DNA from: Pseudomonadota bacterium
GTDB taxonomy: Bacteria; Pseudomonadota; Gammaproteobacteria; Xanthomonadales; Rhodanobacteraceae
Length of the DNA: 43,914 nt
Direction of reading: 5' to 3'
Assembly: GCA_028873095.1 (NCBI GenBank)
Contig: JAGWMU010000005.1
Coordinates: 1 to 43,914, forward strand
Shown here: positions 12,376 through 21,875 of the stretch, one piece after another
How positions within the stretch are numbered: the first letter of the stretch is position 1
Layout: the number at the start of each line of letters is the position of its first letter
Notes under the pieces: model-generated
The model's input: the letters and a program-made list of their open reading frames with translations, nothing else
Told to the model about the DNA's origin: nothing
Database searches by the model: none
Translations under genes and position numbers: made by a program

Positions 12376-12861
12376 ATGCAGCATCTGACCATCGTCACCA
12401 CCGGCGGCACGATCGACAAGATCTATTTCGACGACAAGTCGGACTACAAGATCGGCGCACCGCAGATCGGCGAAATCCTCAGCCAGCTCGGCGTGGCGTT
12501 CCAGTTCGACGTGATCCCGATCCTGCGCAAGGACAGCCTGCACATGAGCGCCGAGGACCGCGCGCTGGTGCGCTCGACGATCGAGGCGCAGCCGCATCGC
12601 CACGTGCTGGTCACCCACGGCACCGACACCATGGTCGAGACCGCCCGCGAACTGGCGAACGTCAAGGGCAAGGTGATCGTGCTCACCGGCGCGCTGAACC
12701 CGGCGCGCTTCCAGGGCTCCGATGCGGTGTTCAACGTCGGTTGCGCCGTGGCCGCCGTGCAGACCCTGCCCGATGGCGTCTACATCGCCATGAACGGCCG
12801 GGTGTGGGATCCGGCCAAGGTGCGCAAGAACCGCGACGCCAATCGCTTCGAGGAAGCCTAG
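12376..12861 (+). CDS. single-domain asparaginase-like protein (N-terminal domain only)
   Basis: TIVTTGGTIDKIYFDD and VLVTHGTDTMVETAREL match the two conserved asparaginase motifs; only 161 aa, no C-terminal domain. Confidence 0.85.
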   Translation: MQHLTIVTTGGTIDKIYFDDKSDYKIGAPQIGEILSQLGVAFQFDVIPILRKDSLHMSAEDRALVRSTIEAQPHRHVLVTHGTDTMVETARELANVKGKVIVLTGALNPARFQGSDAVFNVGCAVAAVQTLPDGVYIAMNGRVWDPAKVRKNRDANRFEEA

Positions 12862-12909
12862 CGTTGCGAAATCAGCCGGCCCCGCGCTGAAATCTCCGCT
12901 GGGCGGCCG

Positions 12910-13989
12910 TCAACGGGCGCCATCCAGCAACGCCTGCAAGGCCCGGCTGCGCGCCCCCTTCGGCTCCCGCGCCAACGCGCGCACGCTGGCGTAGAACGCA
13001 TGCCAGTGGCGTCCGGCGCGCTGGAACAGCACGCCGAATGCCGGGGTCCACTGGTCGTACAGGCCGAACGGCAGCAACCGCGCATTGTTGATCGGCTGCG
13101 CCACCCAGGCATCGTAGCGATGGTCGTCGGGCCAATCGCGCCGCTGCCATCGCCGGTAACGCACGCGGAACGCCTCGATCTCGCGCCGCTTGCCGGCGGC
13201 CATGGCCGGCTCGTCCGCGCCGCTGGCATACAGCGTCTTCAGGCGCTCGCGCAGCTCCAGCACGCGCCGGGTGAAGCCGCGTTCCATCGCCTGCGCGCGA
13301 TCGTCCTGCGGGGGCAGGCCGCGCGACTGCCGCCATTCGCGCAGGCCTTCGGTCTGCACGAAGGTGGCGAAGGATTCGTTGAACGCGGTATCGCCCTTCA
13401 CGTAGATCAGCTGGTGCGCCAGCTCGTGGAAGATCGTGCCGGCCAGTTCGTCGTCGTCCCAGCGCAGCATGCTCGAGAGGATCGGATCGGCGAACCAGCC
13501 GAGGGTGGAATACGCCGGCACGCCGCCGACCCAGACGTCGTCTCCGCGCCCCCGCAGGCGCGCGGCGTCGGCCTGCGCGGCGGCCTGGTGAAAGTAGCCG
13601 CGATAGGCGACGCAGCCGGCAATCGGAAAACACTGCGGAATCGCCTCCACCGAATAGCGCGGCGCGGCAAACACGTTCCACACCACGTAGGGCCGGTGCA
13701 GGTCGACGTAGCCGGTGTAGCTGCGGTTGTCCGGCAGGCCCAGGCGCTGCGTGGCGAATCGGCGCGCCTGCTGCGCCAGCGACAGCCGGGCGGCAAGTTC
13801 CGGATCCGTGGCCGGGTCGCGCACCACCGCGCTCACCGCGCGCCGGTGCAGGACCAGCGCACCCTGCCCGCGGGCAGCCTGCGCGTAGTAGCGCAGGCTG
13901 CTGCAGGCGCAAAGCACAAGGCCCACCGCCGCGAAGCCGATGAGCCTTGGAAAACGGGTGCGCCGGGGCACGAAATGGGATCGGGACAT
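12910..13989 (-). CDS. putative lipoprotein aminopeptidase (zinc metallopeptidase)
   Basis: Lipobox (LVLCACSSLRYYAQAARGQ), HELAHQLIYVKGDTAFNESFATFVQTEG zinc-site motif. Confidence 0.87.
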   Translation of the reverse strand: MSRSHFVPRRTRFPRLIGFAAVGLVLCACSSLRYYAQAARGQGALVLHRRAVSAVVRDPATDPELAARLSLAQQARRFATQRLGLPDNRSYTGYVDLHRPYVVWNVFAAPRYSVEAIPQCFPIAGCVAYRGYFHQAAAQADAARLRGRGDDVWVGGVPAYSTLGWFADPILSSMLRWDDDELAGTIFHELAHQLIYVKGDTAFNESFATFVQTEGLREWRQSRGLPPQDDRAQAMERGFTRRVLELRERLKTLYASGADEPAMAAGKRREIEAFRVRYRRWQRRDWPDDHRYDAWVAQPINNARLLPFGLYDQWTPAFGVLFQRAGRHWHAFYASVRALAREPKGARSRALQALLDGAR

Positions 13990-14067
13990 CCGCCGATTGT
14001 GCCTCAAACGTCGGCAGCGCCTGGCCGCCTTCCGGACTTGGGCCGACCGGAGCGCCGGCAGTAATGG

Positions 14068-14460
14068 CTAGTGGCGATCATGATCGTCGCCATGCCTGCG
14101 ATGTCCGCGGTCGCGATGGTCGCCATCGCGTGCGCGGTCATGGCCGCGACGGGAGTGGTCGTCGTCGCGGCGATAGCGGCCCCCGTCATCGCGATACCGC
14201 GCGCCGCCGTACCAGACGCTGCTGACGCCCACGCTCACGCCCGGCGCATAGCAACAGCCGTAATAGCCGCCACCGTAATATGCCGGGGCGCCGTAATAGC
14301 CGTAGTAGCCATCGTCATAGACCGCAGCCGACCGACCGTAGTAGGCGCTGCCGCTGTAGCCCGGAGTCCCGCGCACATAGCTGTAGTCCGGATCGTAGTA
14401 ACAGCCCGACAACGCCGCGGCAGCGACGGCGGCAACCAGGGCAAGCTTCAGGAATTTCAT
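14068..14460 (-). CDS. small Tyr/Gly-rich lipoprotein with Asp/His/Arg-rich C-terminus
   Basis: MKFLKLALVAAVAAAALSGCYYDPDYSYVRG..., low-complexity YYG repeats and an HDRARDGDHRDRGHRRHGDDHDRH tail. Confidence 0.7.
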   Translation of the reverse strand: MKFLKLALVAAVAAAALSGCYYDPDYSYVRGTPGYSGSAYYGRSAAVYDDGYYGYYGAPAYYGGGYYGCCYAPGVSVGVSSVWYGGARYRDDGGRYRRDDDHSRRGHDRARDGDHRDRGHRRHGDDHDRH

Positions 14461-14591
14461 GATCCGTCTCCGGCGGGGATGGCAACGCCACACTAGACCC
14501 GCCGGTTTGAATGCGCACTGAGTTTCCGCGCCTGCCCGATCGGCGTTCACCTGCCAGCCAGCGACCGGGGAATCGGCCCCTGGCGCACGCG

Positions 14592-14999
14592 CTAACGCCG
14601 GGCGGCGAGCAATGCCTGGATGTGCGCCACCGCCTCCTCGGGACTGATGTGCCGGAGCGGCGCGTCCACCGCCCGGCCGGACGCGGCCTTCCGTGCGGGT
14701 CTGCCCGGCGCGGGTTTGGCGACCGCCGGGCCGGCGGGTTTCCGGGCCGGCGGTTTGCCGTTCGACGACTTGGCGGCAGCTTTCTTCACGACGCTCTTGC
14801 GGGCGACCGGTTTTGCCGCCGGGGCTTTCTTCGCTGCGACTTTCTTCGCCGGAGCCTTCTTCGCAGCGACCTTCGCGACCTTCTTCGCCGCCACCCTGCC
14901 GGCTGCCGCTGTCCTGGCCATGCTGCGCACCGATGTCTGGCCGGCAGACGCCTTCTTTGCCGCGGGCTTCTTCGCGGCCGACTTGCGGATCATGACCAT
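14592..14999 (-). CDS. histone H1-like/AlgP-like Lys-Ala-Pro-rich DNA-binding protein
   Basis: Repeated AAKK/PAKK motifs (AAKKVAKVAAKKAPAKKVAAKKAPAAKPVARK) and a short C-terminal helix (HISPEEAVAHIQALLAARR). Confidence 0.8.
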   Translation of the reverse strand: MVMIRKSAAKKPAAKKASAGQTSVRSMARTAAAGRVAAKKVAKVAAKKAPAKKVAAKKAPAAKPVARKSVVKKAAAKSSNGKPPARKPAGPAVAKPAPGRPARKAASGRAVDAPLRHISPEEAVAHIQALLAARR

Positions 15000-15126
15000 G
15001 CGTTCGTTCTCCTGCAGCAGTCGACGGAATCGCCGTCAGTATGCTCGCCTGGACGACGCAGGGCATCTGCGACCGCAGCATGGCCGGGTCATCGGCAAGC
15101 GCAGGCCGCGGCGACCGCCGTCCTCG

Positions 15127-15729
15127 CTACCCCGGGTGCGACAGCGCATTCAGGAAGTACGGCAGCACCCGGGGCTCCACCAGCAGGGTGAACAGCACGC
15201 CATATGCCGCGCCCCACAGGTGCGCGCTGTGGTTGACGTTGCCCTGTCCGCGCCGGTCCATGTAGATCGAGTAGACGGTGTACAGCACCGCGTAGACGAT
15301 CGCCGGCATCGGTATCACCAGCACGATGATCCGGGACCACGGCGAAAACAGCACGTAGGTGAACAGCACCGCCGAAACCGCACCGGAGGCGCCGAGGCTG
15401 CGGTACTTCGGGTTGTCGCGGTTCTTCAGATAGGTCGGCAGGATCGACGCCACCAGGCCGCCGATATAGAACAGCACGAAACCGAACGTGCCCAGCCGAT
15501 CGGTGAAGAACCCCTCGACCGCGCGGCCGAAGAAGAACAACGTGAACATGTTGAACAGCAGGTGGCCGAAATCCGCATGCACCACCCCGTAGGTCACCAG
15601 CCGGTGATATTCGCGCTGGCGGGTGATCGCCGGCGGCCACAGGATCAGGTCGTTCATCAGCCTGCTGTTGTTGAACGCCATGAATGAGACGATGCAGGTG
15701 ATGGCGATGATGACCAGGGTGATCGGCAT
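15127..15729 (-). CDS. rhomboid-family intramembrane serine protease
   Basis: GHLLFNMFTLFFFGRAVE, SLGASGAVSAVLF (GxSG), NVNHSAHLWGAAYGVLF (catalytic His). Confidence 0.93.
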   Translation of the reverse strand: MPITLVIIAITCIVSFMAFNNSRLMNDLILWPPAITRQREYHRLVTYGVVHADFGHLLFNMFTLFFFGRAVEGFFTDRLGTFGFVLFYIGGLVASILPTYLKNRDNPKYRSLGASGAVSAVLFTYVLFSPWSRIIVLVIPMPAIVYAVLYTVYSIYMDRRGQGNVNHSAHLWGAAYGVLFTLLVEPRVLPYFLNALSHPG

Positions 15730-15959
15730 GGGCGGTTCCGTGACGGCAGTGCAAAGCTTGGCATCTTGGCGCGCCGGCCCGGCCTTGTCGACCTCGCCGG
15801 ATACAGCCCCGGCCAGCAGCGCATGGCTGTCATGCGCAATCGCGCGCGGTCTCCCTCCGCCGCCGAGCGGCATTCACCAGCCCGCTTCGCCATCCGCATC
15901 CGGACGCCCTTGCCGCCACCCCGGGCGGCGACGAATCGGACTGGACCTAGCGCCCCTTC

Positions 15960-17180
15960 TCACGCCGCCCCGCCCGCCGCCTGCCCCGACGCCCACGCCC
16001 ACTGGAAGTTGTAGCCGCCCAGCCAGCCGGTGACGTCGACCACTTCGCCGACGAAGTACAGCCCCGGCACCCGCTTCGACTGCATCGTGGCGGAGGACAG
16101 GCCGTCGGTATCGACCCCGCCCAGGGTCACCTCGGCGGTGCGGTAGCCTTCGCTGCCGCTGGCGGTGATCGGCCAGGCCTTGAGCCGCTCGCCGATCTGC
16201 GCCAGCTCGGCTTCGCGGTACTGGCGCATCGGGCGGCTGTCGCACGCGGGGAGCGGCCCGGAATGGCCGCCTTGGGGAGCGAGGAACCATTGCTCGCACA
16301 GCCGCTGCGCCAGCCGTTTCGGCAGCGCGTCGCCGAGCACGGTCTTCAGTTCGGCCGCCGGTCGTGCGCTGCGCTGCCCGATCAGCCATTCGCCGACATC
16401 CCGATCGGGGACCAGGTCGATGCGCAGATCGTCGCCGGGTTGCCAGTACGAGGAGATCTGCAGGATGGCCGGCCCGCTGAGGCCCCGATGGGTGAACAGC
16501 AGCCCGCCGCGGAAACCCCGCCTGCCGACGCGCGCCTCCACCATCGGCAGCGCCACGCCGGCCAGGTCCAGGTAGTGCTCCTGATGCCTGCCGCTGAGGG
16601 TCAGCGGCACCAGGCCGGCGCGGGTCGGCAGCACGTTGTGGCCGAACTGGCGCGCCAGTTCGTAGCCGAAGCCGCTGGCGCCCATGCCGGGAATCGACAG
16701 TCCGCCGGTCGCGACCACCAGCGACTCGGCATGCACCTCGCCGCGCGCGGTGGCGATGCCGAAACCCTCCGGCGTCTTGCGCACGCCCTGCACGCCGCAG
16801 CTCGCTTCCACCGTGACGCCGGCGGCGGCGCACTCGTCCAGCAGCATGCGCACGATCTGCTTGGAGGAATCGTCGCAGAACAGCTGGCCCGGTTCCTTTT
16901 CGTGCCAGGCGATGCGGTGCTTGTCGACCAGCGCGATGAAATCCCACGGCGTGTAGCGCGCCAACGCGGACTTGGCGAAGTGCGGGTTGGCCGACAGGTA
17001 GTTGGCCGGGGTCGTGCCGGTGTTGGTGAAGTTGCAGCGCCCGCCGCCGGACATCAGGATCTTCTTGCCGACCTTGTTGGCATGGTCGACCAGCAGCACC
17101 CGCCGGCCGCGCTGGCCGGCGGCGATCGCGCACATCAGGCCCGCCGCGCCGGCGCCGATGATCACCACGTCCACCTTCAT
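15960..17180 (-). CDS. NAD(P)/FAD-dependent oxidoreductase, HI0933/YhiN-like
   Basis: VDVVIIGAGAAGLMCAIAAGQRGRRVLLVDHANKVGKKILMSGGGRCNFTN. Confidence 0.93.
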   Translation of the reverse strand: MKVDVVIIGAGAAGLMCAIAAGQRGRRVLLVDHANKVGKKILMSGGGRCNFTNTGTTPANYLSANPHFAKSALARYTPWDFIALVDKHRIAWHEKEPGQLFCDDSSKQIVRMLLDECAAAGVTVEASCGVQGVRKTPEGFGIATARGEVHAESLVVATGGLSIPGMGASGFGYELARQFGHNVLPTRAGLVPLTLSGRHQEHYLDLAGVALPMVEARVGRRGFRGGLLFTHRGLSGPAILQISSYWQPGDDLRIDLVPDRDVGEWLIGQRSARPAAELKTVLGDALPKRLAQRLCEQWFLAPQGGHSGPLPACDSRPMRQYREAELAQIGERLKAWPITASGSEGYRTAEVTLGGVDTDGLSSATMQSKRVPGLYFVGEVVDVTGWLGGYNFQWAWASGQAAGGAA

Positions 17181-17277
17181 TCGGCCATTGCCCCGCCCGT
17201 TCCGCTGCGCGTCGCAGCGCGGCATTATCGCTCAGCCATCGCTTACACTGACTCACCGTTCTGCACGAGCCGCCGCC

Positions 17278-17760
17278 ATGCCTTCCTTTGACGTGATCTC
17301 CGAAGTCGACAAGCACGAGCTGACCAATGCGGTCGACCAGGCCAACCGCGAGCTGTCCACCCGCTTCGATTTCAAGGGCCAGGACGCGTCGTATGCGCTG
17401 GACGACTTCGTGATCACGCAGAGCGCGCCCAGCGAATTCCAGTTGCAGCAGATGCTGGACATCCTGCGCGGGCGGCTGGTGGCGCGCAAGATCGACATCC
17501 GCGCGCTGGAGATGGCCGATCCGGAGACCAACCTGGGCGGCTCGCGGCAGAAGATCACCATCAAGCAGGGCATCGAGCAGCCGGTGGCCAAGAAGCTGGT
17601 CGCCGCGCTGAAGGCGGCCAAGCTCAAGGTCGAGGCGCAGATCAACGGCGACAAGCTGCGCGTCAGCGGCAAGAAGCGCGACGACCTGCAGCAGGCGATG
17701 GCGGTGCTGCGCAAAGCCGAGGTGGAACTGCCGCTGCAGTTCGACAACTTCCGCGATTGA
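17278..17760 (+). CDS. YajQ-family cyclic-di-GMP-binding protein
   Basis: MPSFDVISEVDKHELTNAVDQANRELSTRFDFKGQDA...; 160 aa. Confidence 0.96.
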   Translation: MPSFDVISEVDKHELTNAVDQANRELSTRFDFKGQDASYALDDFVITQSAPSEFQLQQMLDILRGRLVARKIDIRALEMADPETNLGGSRQKITIKQGIEQPVAKKLVAALKAAKLKVEAQINGDKLRVSGKKRDDLQQAMAVLRKAEVELPLQFDNFRD

Positions 17761-17772
17761 GCCATCGTCCCA

Positions 17773-17843
17773 GCAGCGCACTCTCTGCGCGCAAACACGT
17801 TACCGCGTCGTATCGTGTTTTCGCGCACAGGGTGCGCTCCTAC
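17773..17843. repeat. REP/GTAG-type palindromic repeat, copy D (diverged)
   Basis: AGCAGCGCACTCTCTGCGCGCAAACACG...CGTGTTTTCGCGCACAGGGTGCGCTCCTAC. Confidence 0.75.
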
Positions 17844-17862
17844 AGGTAACCGTCGTCGCCGA

Positions 17863-18525
17863 TCAGGCCCTGGACAGCAGCCGCCCGCCCATCATCGCGT
17901 TGGCGGCCACGACCAGGGCCACCGCCGCCGCATGCGTCAGCAGGTCGGTCGCCGCGGCATCGTATTTGTGGCAGATGTTCAGCAGGGTGGCCGAGGCGGC
18001 CGCGCTGGCCAGGCCGACCAGCACCGCTGTCAGCATCGGGCGCAACGGGCAGGCGCGGCGCAGCAGCACGATCAGCAGGGCGGACAGCGGGATCGAGAAG
18101 CTGACGATGAAGACCAGGCAATCGGTGGACTGGTGCAGGGTCGAGATCGTGGTGCCCGGCGCGAGCCAGGTGCGCAGACAGCCCAGCCCGCTGGCGCCGA
18201 TCCACAACACGGCGCCGGGCAGCGGCAGCAGGGCCCAGCGCGCATCCCGCCCCGGCACGCCCAGCGCAAACGCGGCCCACGCCGCGCCGATGGCGGTGAT
18301 CAGCGCGCCCAGCGCGGCCCACGCCAGATCCGGCGCACCGTCCCAGCGCCGGAGCATCGGATGCACGCCATAGTGCAGCAGCAGCACCGCGCCGATCGCC
18401 GCCACCGCCAGCAGCCAGCCCACGGTGCGCCGCCACGGCGACGGCAGCCGGCGCACCGGCACCAGCGCGGTGCCGAGACGATCGATCAGTAGCTCATGCG
18501 GTTGCGAGTCGGACATGCTGTTCAA
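17863..18525 (-). CDS. NrsF/DUF1109-family membrane anti-sigma factor
   Basis: Six predicted TM segments, downstream of and overlapping an ECF sigma gene; conserved-looking HQSTDCLVFI and NICHKYDAAATDLLTH. Confidence 0.85.
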   Translation of the reverse strand: MNSMSDSQPHELLIDRLGTALVPVRRLPSPWRRTVGWLLAVAAIGAVLLLHYGVHPMLRRWDGAPDLAWAALGALITAIGAAWAAFALGVPGRDARWALLPLPGAVLWIGASGLGCLRTWLAPGTTISTLHQSTDCLVFIVSFSIPLSALLIVLLRRACPLRPMLTAVLVGLASAAASATLLNICHKYDAAATDLLTHAAAVALVVAANAMMGGRLLSRA

Positions 18526-19187
18526 GGCTCTCCAAGAAAACGTTCGCGCAGCGCTTTCAGCGCACGATGCAGGTTCACCTTCAGCGCGCCGGTGTTGCGG
18601 CCGGTGAGTTCGGCGGCCTCGCTCAGCGAACGCTCGCGCAGGCCGAGCTGTTCCACCGCCTCGCGCTGGCCGGGCGGCAACGCGGCGATCGCCGCATGCA
18701 GGCGCCGTGCCCGCTGCAGGCTCTCGGTGGCCGTGCCGGCGTCGTCCGGACCGGAGTGGCTGTCCAGCGCGGCATCGTCGTGCAGCTCGCGACTGTCGCG
18801 GCGGCCGCGGCGGCGCAGCGCGTCGATCGCGCGGCGGCTGGCGATCGCGGTGAGCCAGGCGTCGTAGGACCGGCCCGGGTCGTACGTGTGGCGCACGCGA
18901 TGCACGGTGATCAGGGTTTCCTGCACCACGTCATCGAGATGATCGTGGGCCACGCCCTTGCGTCGCGCCGCCGCACGGATCAGCGCGACCGACTCGGCCA
19001 GCACCTGCTCGTAGGCACGCCGGTCGCCGGCCTGTGCGGCGGCCATCCGCGCCGCCCGGCGCCGGTCGGGCGAATCGCTGGCATCGACATCGGTTGATTC
19101 GGCTGACACGGACGGATCGACACTCACCCAGCTGGAAAGGTCACTATCTAGACCCATGCAGCCGGTTGCGGTCAAGGCTTGCGGCAC
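18522..19187 (-). CDS. ECF RNA polymerase sigma factor (SigF-like)
   Basis: HDHLDDVVQETLITVHRVRHTYDPGRSYDAWLTAIASRRAIDALRRRGRR (sigma region 2) and LPPGQREAVEQLGLRERSLSEAAELTGRNTGALKVNLHRALKALRERF (region 4). GTG start preceded by GGAG; an ATG at 19157 is an alternative. Confidence 0.93.
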   Translation of the reverse strand: MPQALTATGCMGLDSDLSSWVSVDPSVSAESTDVDASDSPDRRRAARMAAAQAGDRRAYEQVLAESVALIRAAARRKGVAHDHLDDVVQETLITVHRVRHTYDPGRSYDAWLTAIASRRAIDALRRRGRRDSRELHDDAALDSHSGPDDAGTATESLQRARRLHAAIAALPPGQREAVEQLGLRERSLSEAAELTGRNTGALKVNLHRALKALRERFLGEP

Positions 19188-19220
19188 AATCGCTCCGGTT
19201 CTGGCGACACTGCATCTCCA

Positions 19221-19246
19221 TTCGCCGCATCCGGACAGGGAGTTAC
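19221..19246 (-). promoter_or_regulatory. candidate ECF sigma promoter for the sigma/anti-sigma operon
   Basis: On the minus strand: GTAACT-N16-CGAA (plus strand TTCG-N16-AGTTAC). Confidence 0.6.
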
Positions 19247-19286
19247 ATCGTCTTCACGAAACCGGCCTGACGGCACGGACGCCGAG

Positions 19287-19312
19287 GTAACCGCCGCCGG
19301 CAGGCCGGCGAA
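19287..19312 (+). promoter_or_regulatory. candidate ECF sigma promoter for the dipZ-like/msrB operon
   Basis: GTAACC-GCCGCCGGCAGGCCGG-CGAA (16-nt spacer), 32 nt before the ATG at 19345. Confidence 0.65.
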
Positions 19313-19344
19313 TAACCCCACGACCCCACACTGGACCTTGCCCC

Positions 19345-21066
19345 ATGCTCGTGTTGATCCTTGCCTACCTCGGCGGCGTACTGACCATCCTCAGCCCCTG
19401 CATCTTGCCGGTGCTGCCGTTCGTGTTCGCGCGCTCCGACCGGCCGTTCATGCGCAACGGCCTGCCGATGCTGCTGGGCATGGCGGTCACCTTCGCCGCG
19501 GTGGCCACGCTGGCCGCGCTCGGCGGCGGCTGGGCGGTGCATGCGAACCAGTACGGTCGCGCCGTCGCCCTGGTGGTGCTGGCGCTGCTCGGCCTGACCC
19601 TGCTCTCGACCCATCTGGCCGAATGGATCGCCCGCCCGTTCGTGGCGCTGGGCAACCGGCTGTCGCAGCGTTCGTCCGGCGATGGCGATTCGATCTGGGG
19701 TGCGGCCGGCCTGGGCGTCGCCACGGGCCTGCTGTGGGCGCCGTGCGCGGGGCCGATCCTCGGCCTGCTGCTGACCGGCGCGGCCCTGAACGGCGCCAGC
19801 GTGCAGACCACCTTGCTGCTGCTCACCTATGCCGGCGGTGCGGTGACGTCGCTGGGTTTCGCGCTGCTGATCGGCGGCAAGCTGTTCGCCGCGATGAAGC
19901 GCTCGCTGGGTGCCGGCGAATGGGTGCGCCGCGCGCTCGGCGTGCTGGTGCTGGCCGGCGTGGCGGCGATCGCGCTGGGGCTGGATACCGGCCTGCTCAC
20001 CCGCGTGTCGCTGGCCAGCACCAGCGGCATCGAGCAGAAGCTGATCGACGCCGTGCGCCCGGCCCCGGCGCCCGCGCCGAGGCTGAAAGCCGGCGAGCCG
20101 TTGCCGGTCGAAGGCCGGATGCCGTCGCTGGCCGGCGCCACGCAGTGGCTCAACAGCCCGCCGCTGAGCGCCCGGTCGCTGCGCGGCAAGGTGGTGCTGG
20201 TGGATTTCTGGACCTACTCCTGCATCAACTGCATCCGCACGCTGCCGTACGTGCGCGGCTGGGCCGACAAGTACCGCGATCACGGCCTGGTGGTGATTGG
20301 CGTGCACGCGCCGGAGTTCGCCTTCGAGAAAGACCCGGCCAATGTCGCCAGGGCCATCCGGGAGCTGGGCGTGGATTATCCGGTGGCGCTGGATAACGAC
20401 TACGCGATCTGGCAGGGCTTCAACAACGAATACTGGCCCGCGCATTACTTCATCGATGCGCAGGGGCGGATCCGCCATCATCATTTCGGCGAAGGCGGCT
20501 ACCACCAAAGCGAGGATGTGATCCGCCAGCTGCTGGCCGCGGCCGGCCAGAAAAACCTGCCCACCGGTTACGTCGACGACAACCGCCACGGCGTGGAAGC
20601 CGCCGCGTCGGACGACCCGACCCGCTCGCCGGAAACCTATGTCGGCTACGCCCGCGCCGAGAATTTCGCGGGCGGCCGGGTGGCGCACGACGAAGCGCTG
20701 GACTACCGTGCACCGGCCAGCCTGGCCACCAACCAGTGGGCGTTCGACGGCCGCTGGAGCGTGCGCGACGAATACGCGCAGCTGGACCGGGCCGACGGGC
20801 GCATCGTCTACCGTTTCCGCGGCCGCGACCTGCATCTGGTGCTGGGCCCCGGCAGTGCGGGCAAGCCGATCCGCTTCCGTGTGCGTATCGACGGCAAGCC
20901 GCCCGGCGCCGATCACGGCGTGGATACCGATGCCGACGGCAACGGCACCGTCACCGCGCAGCGCCTGTACCAGCTGGTGCGCCAGGCTGACGGCAGCGGC
21001 GAGCGCCTGTTCGAGATCGAGTTCCTCGACCCCGGCGTGCGGGCGTATGCCTTCACGTTCGGCTGA
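19345..21066 (+). CDS. DipZ-like fusion: CcdA-type membrane domain, periplasmic thioredoxin domain and C-terminal beta-rich domain
   Basis: ILAYLGGVLTILSPCILPVLPFVF, GLLWAPCAGPILG (CcdA cysteines), VDFWTYSCINCIRTLPYVRGWADKY (Cys-x-x-Cys), C-terminal ATNQWAFDGRWSVRDEYAQLD...DLHLVLGP. Confidence 0.93.
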   Translation: MLVLILAYLGGVLTILSPCILPVLPFVFARSDRPFMRNGLPMLLGMAVTFAAVATLAALGGGWAVHANQYGRAVALVVLALLGLTLLSTHLAEWIARPFVALGNRLSQRSSGDGDSIWGAAGLGVATGLLWAPCAGPILGLLLTGAALNGASVQTTLLLLTYAGGAVTSLGFALLIGGKLFAAMKRSLGAGEWVRRALGVLVLAGVAAIALGLDTGLLTRVSLASTSGIEQKLIDAVRPAPAPAPRLKAGEPLPVEGRMPSLAGATQWLNSPPLSARSLRGKVVLVDFWTYSCINCIRTLPYVRGWADKYRDHGLVVIGVHAPEFAFEKDPANVARAIRELGVDYPVALDNDYAIWQGFNNEYWPAHYFIDAQGRIRHHHFGEGGYHQSEDVIRQLLAAAGQKNLPTGYVDDNRHGVEAAASDDPTRSPETYVGYARAENFAGGRVAHDEALDYRAPASLATNQWAFDGRWSVRDEYAQLDRADGRIVYRFRGRDLHLVLGPGSAGKPIRFRVRIDGKPPGADHGVDTDADGNGTVTAQRLYQLVRQADGSGERLFEIEFLDPGVRAYAFTFG

Positions 21067-21104
21067 TCCGACCCGACACGCCCATTTCGGCCACGGAGGT
21101 TCCC

Positions 21105-21707
<603 letters not shown>

Positions 21708-21743
21708 GACCGGCCCGACACCGCGAGCAAGGAAGGCTGCCGC

Positions 21744-21781
21744 AGCGCTGCCCTGCCGCGGCATGCCGGCAGGGCAGCGCT
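21744..21781. repeat. long perfect inverted repeat (possible terminator hairpin without T-tract)
   Basis: AGCGCTGCCCTGCCG-CGGCATGC-CGGCAGGGCAGCGCT: 15-bp perfect arms, 8-nt loop, 37 bp after the msrB stop. Confidence 0.8.
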
Positions 21782-21875
21782 CCGCCCGCCCTGATCGCGT
21801 GACGGTGATGCCGCGGGCACCCTTTGCCGTCGGGCATCGGACGATGAATACTCTGCCATCGCAACTGCCGACGAG

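Noticed and set aside
14071-14496. Hydrophobic Ala/Val/Ile-rich plus-strand ORF opposite the small lipoprotein
   Set aside because: Apparent membrane protein arises from reading His/Asp/Arg codons in antisense; no SD or conserved motif.
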